Shown here in pieces: positions 1 through 11,448 of a stretch of 64,000 nucleotides of DNA. The number at the start of each line of letters is the position of its first letter. The stretch's first letter is position 1. Position numbers and translations under genes: made by a program. Origin of the DNA: Paramacrobiotus metropolitanus (taxonomy: Eukaryota > Tardigrada > Eutardigrada > Parachela > Macrobiotidae). Below the pieces are notes generated by a model. It searched no databases and was not told the origin of the DNA. It saw nothing but the letters and a program-made list of their open reading frames with translations. The stretch lies in contig NW_026570238.1 in the NCBI RefSeq assembly GCF_019649055.1, forward strand, positions 186,001-250,000, in the 5' to 3' direction.

Positions 1-1
1 A

Positions 2-265
2 TTGCCGTCCGATAAGTTAAGCAAAATCCAGACTCTAAAGTTAGCCAGCCGCTACATTGACTTCCTCTGCCATGTTCTGCAAAATAACGAATATCTATCT
101 TCCCTTCAAGTGCCTCAGGAGTACGAGACTATCAAGTTATTGGGTCATCCTCCGTACAATAATTCACTAGTGGGAAGCAACACGTGTTTTGTAATCAATG
201 AACGCCTCAGTTACGCTTTCAATGTGTGGCGCATGGGTGGTCACTGGCAACCGCCGGGACACTAA
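2..265 (+). CDS. twist: Twist-family bHLH transcription factor, C-terminal part (partial)
   Basis: The frame is open from the left edge to a stop at 263-265, so this is the last part of a gene whose basic region and helix 1 lie outside the window. It begins in the loop and helix 2 of a bHLH domain ([20 protein letters not shown]), which is close to invariant in Twist proteins. Near the C-terminus is the WR motif ([12 protein letters not shown]), the signature separating Twist from Hand, Scleraxis and other bHLH families. Twist proteins are nuclear E-box-binding dimers that specify mesoderm in animals. The WR core here continues MGG where many orthologues have MEG. Only about 87 residues are visible; the protein ends at GGHWQPPGH. 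The family call is secure, but the orthologue (Twist1 or Twist2 type) is not separable. Confidence 0.95.
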   Translation: MPSDKLSKIQTLKLASRYIDFLCHVLQNNEYLSSLQVPQEYETIKLLGHPPYNNSLVGSNTCFVINERLSYAFNVWRMGGHWQPPGH

Positions 266-2885
266 TACTTTGCAATATTAATCAGCTGTTAATTAACCAG
301 CGGGCGCTCATTAACCAGAAAAGAATGTTTTGTTTTTCTTGAATAACATAAGGATATCTTTCCCTGCATATTTTTTAATATGCCTGAGCCATTCTTTATG
401 TTTGTTTTGATAATAATCCATTGAATCTGACACTGTCGTGTCAGCTGGAGAGGGTGCTTCATGCTGCGGTCATTGAAAGTTGATGAAATAATTAAATCAG
501 TCCAGTTCGAATAGGAAAGATATCGGTTTCCTAATGCAAACTTTCTTGCACACACATATAATATGCTTGATCTGGAATCTGGCAACATGTACTGTACTGT
601 ACATAGATATATAGTATAAAATTAAAGCTGTGGAATGAATTAGGTTGCACGAAACACGTGCACGTGTATTAATCGCATTAATTAGACAAGAAAAGCACAT
701 GTGAGTTGATATACTCTGTAGGTTATCCCTTGCCAAAGCAATTATTTCATGCTTATGTAATATTAAAGTGCGGCTATTAAGAACTATTCGACACTGGCCC
801 AGAATACTCATATTTTAATAACTGCATACCTTTTACTAGTAGTATACAGTTGCACGCCGTTAACGTTTTGTACATACTCGAAGTATTGCTAATGCACTAT
901 AAATTTTTAAAATAAAGATGCACTGCAATTGTGGTTCCCAGTTTCACAAAACAATTTCAAGCAGAGTAAAAGTAAAATATTAAAGTTCAAATCTAAAGAC
1001 AAAAATTTTAATATCTTGACCGGTTTTGACGATAAATAAGAAGACTATTATAGATTTTGTTTACATAAACGAGCGCTCTTGATCGTATTTGCGCCACACA
1101 AGGCGAAGTACACAAGCATAAAATTCCCCGAGAATTGTTTATTCTGGTGACTAGTGCAAGATCCGACCATGTGGATAAGAGGATGTCCTGCTGAGAGATT
1201 ATTACTGCCTCCTCGATTGATTTGAGCGGTAGCTAAAACACTAGACTCATTCATTATGTCAAACATAGAATTTAATGTTTCGCTGAATCTTTGTTTACTG
1301 GATCAGTTCCTAAGTTAGGCACAACATCTGCATCCTACCGAGTAGATATGCCGCCGTTAAAACCCTGACCAACAGACGTGGCGCTGGCCTCATCATAAAG
1401 ATTCCAAACCAGTCTTGTGAACGCTCACTCTTAAAATTCAAAACCATCAACATCTTTGGCGGCGCTGCATATCTGTGCTGGTTTCAATTAGTGTTTTTTT
1501 TATATTATGCCTCCTTTAGTTCATGGTCATTGTCATTACTTTACTCTTCGGAACTGAAATCACTATTAGGTCCGACCAAAATTCATTAACTTCATCATTT
1601 TATACTGGCTGGTAAACCGAATACAACGGTGCGTAAACCACACTTTCGTACTCCAAATCTACAACAGTTTCTGTTCAATACATTTTTTCTGTTTAATCTA
1701 CAATTTGTTTTTGCTGTTCTTTTTCTGTTAATTTTTGCTAACAAGTAAGATACTGCATATCATAAAATCAAATATGAATGATTTTATACTAGAACAAGTC
1801 TAGCTAAACGATGATCTAAGTATGCTGTAATATCTGCGTACACTGCAATATGCATTAAATTACATTATTCTGTAGATTTTTAACGGCGTAGAAGAATTTA
1901 TAAACTAGGAAAAATGCACGTTGGCGTGCATTGGCAGACCGGAGCGCAGCAGGTTTTCGCTTGTGCGAATAACTATTTTTTAACGTGCTACCAGTAGCAC
2001 TCTTAACGTTAATCAATAACATTAACATAATCAGTACTTTTAACTTAGCAACATACAACATAACCAGCCAGCAACCAATATAATGATACTCCATGCGATA
2101 CTTGAAGTACTCATACATAAAAACAGAATAAATTTGCCGTATCCCACCGTCCACATCGAATTCAAAAAGCTTTTGATGTTCTTAATTGCTCATAATGGAA
2201 AAGCACGCTTCAGATCTTCCTGATCAGCAGCAAACAAAGGCGGAGTATTTATAATCCTAGTAAGCGTATTTGACCTTTTTAAGCTGCTTGTAATATACAG
2301 AGCAATATGCGCTCCAGTTTTATGCGTTGCCTTTCGTATTTCTGTCACCAAAGTCTATTGTTTTACACGAATATGAATGTTTATTACTAGTACTGAACGC
2401 AATTTTGCCTATAAACGTGGCGCGTTCGGCACAAAATAAAAATACGAGTATTTAAGTATATGATTACTGAATAGTTAGCTGGAATCAACACTGCATCTGC
2501 TTCGCTTGTAGAGTAGCAACAACATTTCCAGTAGCAAATTTAAGATGCGTACGAATCCGATCAGAACCTGGTTACAAGTGTGCATGAGTACGCATTACTA
2601 TTACTAGTACTGTATTACTTTACGTAACACAAAAGTAAATTATGCACTTACGGTTAGATTATACGGTATGTAATTTTTCCGATGATAAACGAACAACGGA
2701 ATTTAAATTGTCCTTAGTTTAAACTTTAAAGCAATTAGTTACTTAATTCGACTAATCAGAGCAAGTGATCTGTTTACACTGTATGCAAATATTCATTTCA
2801 GTATCAGGTTTTGCAGATGTTATAGTAAATTTAAATAAATTTGAATGATTAATACAAACAAAAACAATTTTCACCATGACTGGAG
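266..2885. other. Intergenic, AT-rich; no gene seen
   Basis: No frame has recognisable protein similarity or a credible exon chain. Open frames here are short and low in complexity. Two abutting CACGTG E-boxes occur at 655-666, about 390 bases beyond the twist stop. A run of overlapping GTAC/TACTGTAC units is present at about 590-605. Confidence 0.6.
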
Positions 2886-3723
2886 ATGGAAAATTTGCCT
2901 CCGTTTAGGTTTTTTGCAGCATGGATGTCCTTTGGAATATGTATGACCACAGGCGTTAGCTGCTTGTTACATTTACTCGGGGTGCAGATAGTTTCCGATT
3001 CATCTTCCGTTGCACTGTTTTCTCTGGACTATAGTAATAAAACTTCTGTAAATCGAAGTCGCCTGTTTGAACGTAAGTGATCATATCTCGCTACGAATAA
3101 TATAACTCGACGACGGCTGCCGTGTAAAAAATATAAGATATCTCTTATAACAAATTATAGCATTAAGAAATGATTACGGACAGTCGCATTACAATAATAA
3201 TCTTGTTTTCATTCCTATAGTGGACGGTTTAGCCAAGTGCCCACATCCTTCCTTATTTTTTGCACAACTCAGCCAGATTACTGCCACTGAGTCGGCTCTC
3301 CAAGTGTCATTTTACACTGTGGGTGTTCATTGGGCTAACAGGCATTTCCAGAAGGCTATTTCATTTCCGTTGTTCATCATATGCATTATCTTTGGCATTC
3401 TTGCGGTGGTGACCTTTTTAATTAACTGCTACTGGCCAATTACGGATGAAATGGAAACCCAACCGAGTGCTTACAAAATCCGAAAAATTCGGATGCGAGT
3501 TCCCCAGAAAAACCAGAAATGGTCTGGGTATATTTACACTCACTTAAGAGGAGAAAGAGATAAAAAGGATAAAAATGATGGCACAAACGGAGTTGATGTT
3601 ACCGACAGTATCACGACAGAAGAAGAAGAAACAACCTTCGACAAGCAGGCTTTGCGATTCCTTCGAAAAACTATTAGCGCATGTGGAAAAAGATCTGAAA
3701 ATGATTTGGATGCGGTTCCGTGA
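2886..3723 (+). CDS. Unrecognised two-pass membrane protein, two exons
   Basis: The model joins 2886-3072 and 3221-3723 (690 nt, 229 residues) across a 148-base intron with a strong donor (C|GTAAGTG) and acceptor (CTATAG). The start is an ATG at 2886; an ATG at 2876 in another frame stops quickly. Exon 1 encodes a hydrophobic segment at about residues 9-35, which could be a signal anchor. Exon 2 encodes an extracellular-like stretch with one Cys, then a strong transmembrane helix (about residues 112-133, FPLFIICIIFGILAVVTFLI). A charged cytoplasmic tail follows, rich in Lys/Arg and then Asp/Glu/Thr. I do not recognise the family; it does not carry the TMIE or claudin signatures I looked for. 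Gene structure is moderately sure; function is unknown. Confidence 0.6.
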
Positions 3724-5967
3724 TAAAAACTGCAGCACTTTAATAATCTGCAGACGAAAAAAATCATGATGCAAATGTGATGGAATTGTAAACCAGCACC
3801 TGACTTATGGTTAGGACTTACTATTACGCACGTAAAGTGCATAGAAAGTTGCACCCGTTTTGTTGTTGTTAGTATCGTCAGAATCTGCTGATAATTAAAA
3901 GATCTCACCGAGATGATTAGTGAAAAATTTTCCCAATTAAGTTAAAATGAAGGGTTAAAATATTCCTTGTGTTGGGAACAACAGTTACAACAACTGCATG
4001 TAGTCTGAATGTAAGTATATTCGCAACATAGAAGTATGCATAAAGCTTCTTAATTTCATATGCTTCGCAACTTATGCTGTTATGCATAAAGACAAAGCAT
4101 TATCTTTTTATTATTATTATTATCTTCCTGGAGCAGACAACCCATTCATGGGACTTCGACAATGACATCGATTACGTATTACAAATAACAAAATTTCGTG
4201 CGGGTTTTGGTGTGTACAGTATTGTAGCGATAGTATTTGTACGAACGATAAGACCGCCCAGTTATGATTCATTCCATCGCGTTATGAATTTGTGTCCCCG
4301 TTACCGGCTAGTTTCCTTTCTCATGAATTTCTAGAATTCATTCTTGTGCTCAGTTTGCTACAGCTTGCATCTACTTGATTGTTCCTCTTGCTGAAACCCT
4401 TGCTAACAACCTTGCTCCGTTTCTTGAACGCCTTGTCATTAAACATGCCTTGAGTTACGTTGTTGTGTTTGACCGCTTGGGATGAACCTGTGTCATCCCA
4501 ATCGGAGCCACCTGTGTAATTGCGTTACATCTGTAAGAGCGTCCTCGGCCAGCATCGTTGCCGGCCGTGCCACCTTTCACACCAACAGCCGTTTAATCGT
4601 GGTAAAGGCTGATCGCCACCCCACTAGAACAGTAGCCAGATAGGCCACTGTTACAGTATTTTGTGCATCACAGTAAATGTCACTTGGACCACTTATGCAC
4701 TATTGTACTATTGACGAATAAAAGAGTAAAAATTATGACTGAAATTGTAATAAATGATATGTTAAATACTACGAATTTCATATCGACAATTCACTACTAA
4801 ACATACATTTTCGTGATGTAATAATGATTACAGTAATAAACATAAAAAATTGTTTTTCTGCTATTGTATCGGACAGTGAGAAAAAGAAAACTGGAAAAAA
4901 AGAAAAAACGCCGGCGCCGGGTCTGGAACTTCGGCCATCGCGCCAGGAGAAAAAACCGCGGCAAACGTAACGTTACTTCTTATGTGACACTTGACAGCAA
5001 ACACATTCGCTCGAATTTTGTAGATTAAGAGTGCAGATATGTGACATATGTATGCTGTTTTACTTTTCAGAATATTTAGACCCAAAGAACTACTTATCAT
5101 AGCTGCAAGCTCCTCAATAAATCATTAAGTTAAAAAACTAAAAAAGGATAGAGTTCTACTTCGTACGCAGGCTGCTGGGCAATCTGAACGTCCGTGTTAT
5201 CTTAGCACTGCAAACTGCGGGGGCTTTCGGTTGCTCAATTTCTTGCCTGGCCTGGTAGACCCCTCTTCAACAACCAAGACACTTCGCTTGCGCAGAAGTG
5301 CCTTTGTTAACAATCAGCATGCTAAGGCACAGCCTAATCTCAGCAGAACCCCTCAGTTGATCCTACGTGATCCACCGTTCTCTACCCAAGCCCCCCTACC
5401 GCGAGGTTACAGCTAGCCCGGTGCACTAGCCGGCAATATATACAAAAAATTTTGTCGCTCGGAATGAACTTCAGGCGTATCCGTGCATTTGTTTTCGCGT
5501 ACAGGATGCGAACAAAATGTTTAACTACCGAAGAATGAAAACTGAAAATTAGCAGCAAAATATCCAGAAGTACTTCTGAGCTTTTTCTATTTTTGTTTTG
5601 CTTTTAAAATTGTAAACCTCTGTTCTCCGTAGTAAAGTTTTTGGATTGCAACTATATCGCGATCTGAAGGTACGAGTATGGTATGAACTGTGTTAAAATG
5701 GTTCGCCACCAACATCTTGCCTTTAAAACGGTTTGTTTATGCAGTTCCTCATGGGATTTGCATAATTTGCTTTTTCGTTTGGTACAGGTTAGATTGAACG
5801 AGTATTTACTGCCAAGTGCTCAGTACTCTGTCTCAGCAGAGACTGGCGCCGCGGTCGAGAAATCACGGAATTCTGTTTCGTTTTGCCATCAGGACGTCGC
5901 GTAGTTAAACTTGTTGGTCTAATAATCCATCAGACCAGCCGTAGACATTAGCAGACGTACCACAAAA
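3724..5967. other. Intergenic, no confident gene
   Basis: Several short open frames exist but none has a recognisable domain or convincing exon structure. Patches near 4380-4680 and 5150-5420 are richer in GC than their surroundings and may be decayed mobile-element sequence. One such patch is listed separately. Confidence 0.5.
4357..4485 (+). pseudogene. Possible decayed retroelement integrase fragment
   Basis: A 42-codon open stretch ends at a stop at 4483-4485. Its spacing resembles the catalytic core of LTR-retrotransposon integrases: a hydrophobic strand, then VPLAETLANNLAPFLERLVI, then a hydrophobic strand ending in FDRLG, where intact enzymes have (S/T)D(R/Q)G. No DDE triad, long terminal repeat or upstream pol sequence is visible. 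The match rests on pattern only and may be chance. Confidence 0.2.
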
Positions 5968-7203
5968 ATGGTAAGCTGAAGAAGGATTTGGCCGTACACA
6001 GCGATTCGTGATGAGGTTCTCCTGCTGCTCAGCTAGTGCTGTAACAATTTCTATAACACGGCTTTGTTACTTTATTGGGTTTAGTCAACGACGCTGCGTC
6101 CGTACCTGAATGCTGTCAGGGCCACTTTGACGGCTGCCATGTGTGTGGAAAACTTCGACAGCCAAGTAGTGGAAAGGCACAACAAACCTGAAGTAGAAGT
6201 GAGGTAGGCTGCTCAATGCTCATAAATGTTATTTTCTTCAATTGATTCGACGCATTCGCTGCATATCTTGCTGTTGTTAAATCATGCATTTGTATGAAAA
6301 TGTTTTGCGATCGTTCTTGGTTTGAAGGGGTATCGGTTTCTTGTATCTGCAGATCGTCCAAAGAATTGTTGCTGAATCCTGTTGTGATCAGCAGGAACGA
6401 AAAGGAGCGAGTTCTTATCGAGGGCTCCATTAACTCTGTGCGAGTGAGCATAGCCATCAAACAAGCGGATGAGATTGAGAAATTGTTGTGTCACAAGTTT
6501 ATGCGTTTCATGATGATGCGAGCGGAACACTTCTTCGTCATGAGAAGAAAGCCAGTTGAGGTATGGCTATTTGTTAATTATTTTAATATTATGATTTACA
6601 GTTGTAGACGAGCAAATGAAAAAGATACCAGCAAGTATCAAAATTAATTAAGTTCGTTTTGCTTCATATTAATAGTAACAGAAGTATAGTACCGTACAGT
6701 TATTCATGATTTTTCCAAGTATATCTGTACTCGTATGGCGTGCTTACGAAACCACAAATTACCCAGTCTAATAATTATTATGCATAATATTTCATTGCTT
6801 TTTTTGCATTCATTCAGAGTACTTGGCTGACAATTGACTCAATATTTAGGCATACCTGTACGATTTTAAATCATGACCGTTAGTCACTTATCAGGGCGTG
6901 GGAAATTGTAGGGGTATGATATAAGTTTCCTCATCACTAACTTCAATACGGAACAAATGTACAAGCACAAGCTGGTGGATTTTGTTATAAATTTTATGGA
7001 GGAAATCGATAAAGAAATCAGCGACATGAAGCTGACGCTGAACTCTCGCGCTCGAGTCTGTGCCGAGGAATTCCTCAAGAAGGCAAGTACAGAACAAGAT
7101 TAAAAAATAAAACAACCCGAAAAATGCACAGAAGTTATTATCTGTAAACCTTATTTGCTACTGTCTGTATCGCAAACTAACACGATTCCATTTTCAGTTT
7201 TGA
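5968..7203 (+). CDS. ARPC4: Arp2/3 complex subunit 4 (20 kDa subunit)
   Basis: ARPC4 is a core structural subunit of the Arp2/3 actin-nucleating complex in the cytoplasm; with ARPC2 it holds the mother-filament contact. The model joins 5968-5970, 6085-6203, 6353-6560, 6912-7082 and 7198-7203, giving 507 nt and 168 residues, exactly the usual family length. Conserved stretches include [47 protein letters not shown] and [17 protein letters not shown]. Exon 1 codes only the initiator Met. Exon 5 codes only Phe and the stop, restoring the family ending EFLKKF. The last intron starts with GC (AAG|GCAAGT), a recognised minor donor class; reading through it would lose the conserved end. The gene is tail-to-tail with SLC25A20, 26 bases between stop codons. 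Confidence 0.96.
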
Positions 7204-7229
7204 AACCGCAGTTCCTGTCCAACACTAAA

Positions 7230-8849
7230 CTAGAGATTGGGAGCGATATTGTCGAGGATTTTCATTCCGACTTCGTAACCCAAGAAGCACGCCTAAAATA
7301 CCACTTCCATTACTTACTCTGTTTTACTTTTTTATTTGTTAATGGTCAAGTGATGTCTCTTACCGCATTTGCTGGAAAAGCACGGAGCAGAACTGGTGTA
7401 GCTCCCTTATAAAAACCAGCTATTCCTTCTTCGCGCATGACTTCTCGAAACACATCACGAATACCGTTAGGGTAGGCTCCTTCCGGGGCCGTCTGGAACC
7501 GGGATTTCAGAACATCCGGTGGCAATGCCACAAGCCAGTTGAAAATGCCGGCAGTACCGCCAGCAAAAATAGCGCGCAATGGGTTCACGTCGGTCGAATT
7601 CCCACCAGGAGGGGTAACCTTTTTCTTCAACCATTCGTATGTCATGAAATACACTCCACTAGCGGGAACATCGCGCAGTAAAGTTGCCCCCGTTCCACGA
7701 AAAACGCTTCGGATGCCACCTTCCCGATAAAGCTGGCGAACGACATCTACTGGGCCAGAATATTTCGGCTTAGCTGCTCCTTGCTGGATCTGCCGACATA
7801 TCAAAAAATTAACTTCGCCCACAGCCAAGGAAGCCATTACCGTTCATTGAACTGCTTCAGAAGTGCCAAGCAAAATAAAAACAGAATTTTGACAAAACCA
7901 TTTTATACTTTCCACCTTATGCTGCAGAAATCTGTGCAAAAATTAAACGGTTATTCTATAATATTAAAGGGTTGCAAATATTAAAATATTCCTCGCTCTC
8001 TTAAAACTGAATCAATATTACCATTACAGATCATATTATAAAATAATGATATCTGCTCATGAATCCTGCTTATAAACATTATCTATACCAGTACGGTTAA
8101 GGATTATCCGCTAGTTCACCACTGTTTACTGATTTCCAGTACCTGAAGCAAGCACTTAATGCGTTCACCGGGAGCCATAATCGCGGTAGTGAAAACCCCC
8201 GCTAACAATCCGGCTTGAAACAACTGCAGATAACTGCGGAAAACAGTGAGATGATCGCATCGCAAAATCAGCAGGTACAGTTAATTAACTCCCACTTAAT
8301 TTACTCTTTATTTAATTCACCCACCTTAACTCCTCGTCCGGCGTTTTCTGTTGGAGTTTCTTACCGATGCCATATCCCAAGAAACAAACAGCAAAAATTG
8401 GTGCAATACCGGTTAAGGGAGCTGCCATCCCTTTATATAGGCCCAAAACGCCCTATGGCAAGAAAGCATATCAGGGAAATTGAAAGGATTTGGACGCAGT
8501 AGCAGGAACCACTTGTTCTAACTTCTGACATAAGTGGATAAATAACGAACAATTTGCAATCATAGACGATATAATAACTCCGACATCCGACCTCTTCTTG
8601 TGAAAAACTCACCTCTGTTTTAATAGTTTTCTGAAAGCAGTCCCAAGTTCCCCTGTACAAAGGGACCTGAGCAAGGCCAACTTTGGGTTGCGTTTGCAGC
8701 CGCACTTTAATAGTGTCCAAGGGATGTCCCACAATAACTAGCCATGTTCCCCCAAATCCGCCAGCTAGGAAATCTTTTATAGGGCTGACACGGCGTACTG
8801 CTGGACGATTGTCCTTCGCAACCCCCACGGATACATCCGCCGAATCCAT
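7230..8849 (-). CDS. SLC25A20: Mitochondrial carnitine/acylcarnitine carrier
   Basis: This inner-membrane carrier exchanges acylcarnitine for free carnitine and so feeds fatty acids to beta-oxidation. Five exons on the minus strand (8613-8849, 8325-8452, 8143-8233, 7364-7789, 7230-7292) sum to 945 nt, 314 residues, close to the usual ~300. The three carrier repeats show the PX(D/E)XX(K/R) signatures: [12 protein letters not shown] in repeat 1, [11 protein letters not shown] in repeat 2 and [10 protein letters not shown] in repeat 3. Subfamily-specific residues include [27 protein letters not shown] and FPANA followed by CFLGYE across the last intron. The substrate assignment follows from near full-length similarity to the colt/CACT subfamily. 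The start ATG at 8849 gives a short charged N-terminus as in orthologues. Confidence 0.96.
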
Positions 8850-10156
8850 TTTCGGATAGCCAATATATAATATAATATATTCCAGATGATGGCTCGAATC
8901 ACGGAAATCCACGCCAAGTGGGTCGCAAACACACGGTCGCAAAACCTATCAAGGGAAAATAATTACGAATCAAGCTTTTGCATACAACAGTAAGCATTTA
9001 ACTATTTATTTACAGTAATAACCATAAGAAAAAAACTTTAACAGTAATGACGGCAGTCCACAGTTTATTACAGTCTCAACTGTGTTTTCGCAAAACTACG
9101 GTAGGTTTTTCCCTTTTCCATATTCGAGTATCATGACAACTTGCATGAACGAAACTGACGAGTGACGATAAAAAGAGAAGTAAGCGACAACAAAGTAACT
9201 GCCGCCCCAAACAATTTAAATGCGGATTGCCAGCTCCCACTGGGGCGGAAGCACCAACGATAACGCGCTATCCCACCGACTTGCTTCGGGCAGTTAAGCC
9301 CGGCCTGCTCAGATCCATGACAAAAGGAAAATTGCTGACCTGGGATGTGTCGTATGAATTGTATTCACTGCATAATATGTCGACAACGCGAGCTGATGAA
9401 GCAGCATCGCAGGCTGATTCCGGCCAAGTACCGAGGCACACCATAATACCCCATGGTCCAGGGGCGCCAAAGGAGCCTTATGCCTATGCTGCATAAATAC
9501 ATCAGCCGGCAAAGTTTTGGGAATAATTTAGTTCCACCGGTTTTGCAAAAGCGATTGCCCCTCGTCAAATTTTGTTCCCCTGTCAAAATTCGACACCCCT
9601 CTTTTGCCAAGCGTGTGACGCCCTTGCCATGAATGACCGTGTGCCTGTGGCCGGCCTGTGGGCTGCGAAGCTCAAGGACATTCGGACTGGAAGCCGTGCA
9701 CGACTGGCACGAGCCACTGTGTGCTTACCACTGGATAAGGATAAGCATAGAAATTTAGTGTCGAAAAGCGGCTTCTGTTCAGGAAATACGCCGACGGACG
9801 ACGGTGCAACCGTCGACCTGGAGCATATTTAGTTTAGTTGACTCTAAAAGATACAGCTACAATAAGGCTGCTTTCAAACTGAGAACCATGTACGAGTACT
9901 GTATATCTTGGGTAAATTACAGTACTTACTTGAATAGTCGAGTACTTGAGTTTTTGGATTGGTAACCTACCGGTACTGTACTTCCACCCGCTACCGTTAA
10001 AGTAAACTTTTACAATCGGATATCGATTTAATACGTCGTCATGTACTGATGTACGAAGTGCCAACAAAAATACAAAACAATACTGCAGACTGCAGTGCAT
10101 CAGATTCACGCTGCTATGCATAAAAATAAAGAGTTAAAAGATAACAGACAAATACG
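8850..10156. other. Intergenic; contains a GC-richer patch without a recognisable gene
   Basis: From about 9220 to 9835 the sequence is visibly richer in G and C than its neighbours and has two open plus-strand frames (9227-9496 and 9572-9832), but neither translation resembles a known family nor has a credible splice chain. It could be a lineage-specific exon, a noncoding transcript or an old repeat. The remainder is AT-rich with scattered AGTACT/GTAC words. Confidence 0.45.
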
Positions 10157-10990
10157 CTATCTGGAGCTGTTCCAAGACTGCGCGTCCTGTTCGAGGTCGT
10201 CCCCGGAAGCACGATTCCAATCGTAGTTGTACTGCGTGGCGTTTCCCCCGGAGTAATATCCCGCTGTATGATCATGGGATCGTCGGTCGCTGTCGGAATA
10301 TCTGACATGTCTGACCTGAGGCTCATTGGGCAGGTCATGCGACAAGATTTCGGAATTATGCTCTGATAAAGGAATCAACAGGTTATGCTTATCCAAATGA
10401 TCGCGCAGCGTGTTCAAGCCAACTGACTTGGAAAATTCCGTCCTTGCATCCGCGTCCGGTGCGTTGCTACTTGCCCTAGCGGAGTCAGCTTGAAATTGGT
10501 ACTGCCAATTTGGCGGGCCGGAAGAAATCTGGTCCGGTCGAGGCGAAGCTGTTGGGCGTACGGGTGGCGTGGTGGGCGCCGGCGGTCGCACAGTAATGGT
10601 CATATCCGTGGTTGCGGCCATCGTGCGCGGGGTGAATTTGGATTTGATGTCGGTTATTGAATTACTGGCTCTTGATACCAAGTTTTTTACATGCAAGCTG
10701 GCGTTGCTTAAACTGTTCGTCACTTCGAACACTCCATGATGGATGACCTTTGGGCCTTGAATTAAAAAGTTGTACTTTTCGTTTAATTGTTCGGCTTCTT
10801 CAGCAGTCGTAACTCCTTTAAATTTCTGCTCATAGATCATGAAGACGATCACACACAGGACTTCAATAAACAGCATTATAATGGCTGCAGCCAGTATAGT
10901 AGTAAATAAACCGGCATAAGCGGTTTTATTGATTATGGTCTGCGCCCATTTCATTCCCAGTTCAAAGGACAGCTCCATTTGGGTTTCCAT
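10157..10990 (-). CDS. Unrecognised single-pass membrane protein with disordered tail
   Basis: One uninterrupted frame of 277 codons runs from the ATG at 10990 to the TAG at 10157. A strong hydrophobic helix at about residues 26-53 (AGLFTTILAAAIIMLFIEVL and on) is preceded by a short amphipathic N-terminus. An amphipathic or coiled-coil-like region (EEAEQLNEKYNFL) follows. The C-terminal half is disordered: Pro/Thr-rich around residues 125-160, then charged with several Tyr, His and Asp residues (for example SDSDRRSHDHTAGYYSGG). No family is recognised. Its upstream neighbour on the same strand is another single-pass protein. Confidence 0.6.
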   Translation of the reverse strand: METQMELSFELGMKWAQTIINKTAYAGLFTTILAAAIIMLFIEVLCVIVFMIYEQKFKGVTTAEEAEQLNEKYNFLIQGPKVIHHGVFEVTNSLSNASLHVKNLVSRASNSITDIKSKFTPRTMAATTDMTITVRPPAPTTPPVRPTASPRPDQISSGPPNWQYQFQADSARASSNAPDADARTEFSKSVGLNTLRDHLDKHNLLIPLSEHNSEILSHDLPNEPQVRHVRYSDSDRRSHDHTAGYYSGGNATQYNYDWNRASGDDLEQDAQSWNSSR

Positions 10991-11154
10991 GTTTCTGTAC
11001 TGATAATCCGTTAGCAGCAGATGCCTTTGTGTTGCAGTGCAGTTAAAACTTTTGGACAGGTTGATGTATGCTAAAAAGTGTGCTTCAAAAATGAACCGAC
11101 TGTAAGAGAATTTTCGGAAAATATGTATACGAGAGATAGTTACAGTAACGTAAG

Positions 11155-11448
11155 TTATGAATTCTTACGCTTTTTTATTGCTTCATTTTGCACACTGTAT
11201 TCGGCATACGCATGGGCCACTTTAGATTGCGTTCCTATTCGCTCGAGAGCAATCTGTCGGTTGCATATCAAAATGATAATCCAAACAAAAACCAGGGTTA
11301 ATATAACTCCCAATAAGAAACACACACTTCCTCCTGCTAATAAATAACCGTACTCGGCAATAAAAACCATTTTGCTGTCGCCTGGTTTTCCAGATGCTGG
11401 TCCCGGAAGCGGTTCATTGTTGGATTTACCATCGTTTTGTGAATTCAT
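11155..11448 (-). CDS. Small unrecognised single-pass membrane protein
   Basis: The frame from the ATG at 11448 encodes 97 residues. The open frame extends upstream but without another ATG. An N-terminal polar, Pro/Gly-rich segment (about residues 1-26) is followed by one long hydrophobic helix at about residues 36-61 (GGSVCFLLGVILTLVFVWII) and a basic C-terminus ending IKKRKNS. No signal-peptide cleavage pattern is obvious. The gene lies about 165 bases upstream of the 277-codon membrane protein on the same strand; the two could be separate genes or parts of one transcript. The family is not recognised. Confidence 0.5.
   Translation of the reverse strand: MNSQNDGKSNNEPLPGPASGKPGDSKMVFIAEYGYLLAGGSVCFLLGVILTLVFVWIIILICNRQIALERIGTQSKVAHAYAEYSVQNEAIKKRKNS

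Noticed and set aside
3540-3908. Minus-strand 122-codon frame rich in Phe and Ser
   Set aside because: It is antisense to the charged tail of the two-exon membrane protein and has no independent support.
7346-7363. Early stop in SLC25A20 after FPANAV
   Set aside because: This is read-through into an intron; the donor GCG|GTAAGA joins to the last exon, which completes the family C-terminus.
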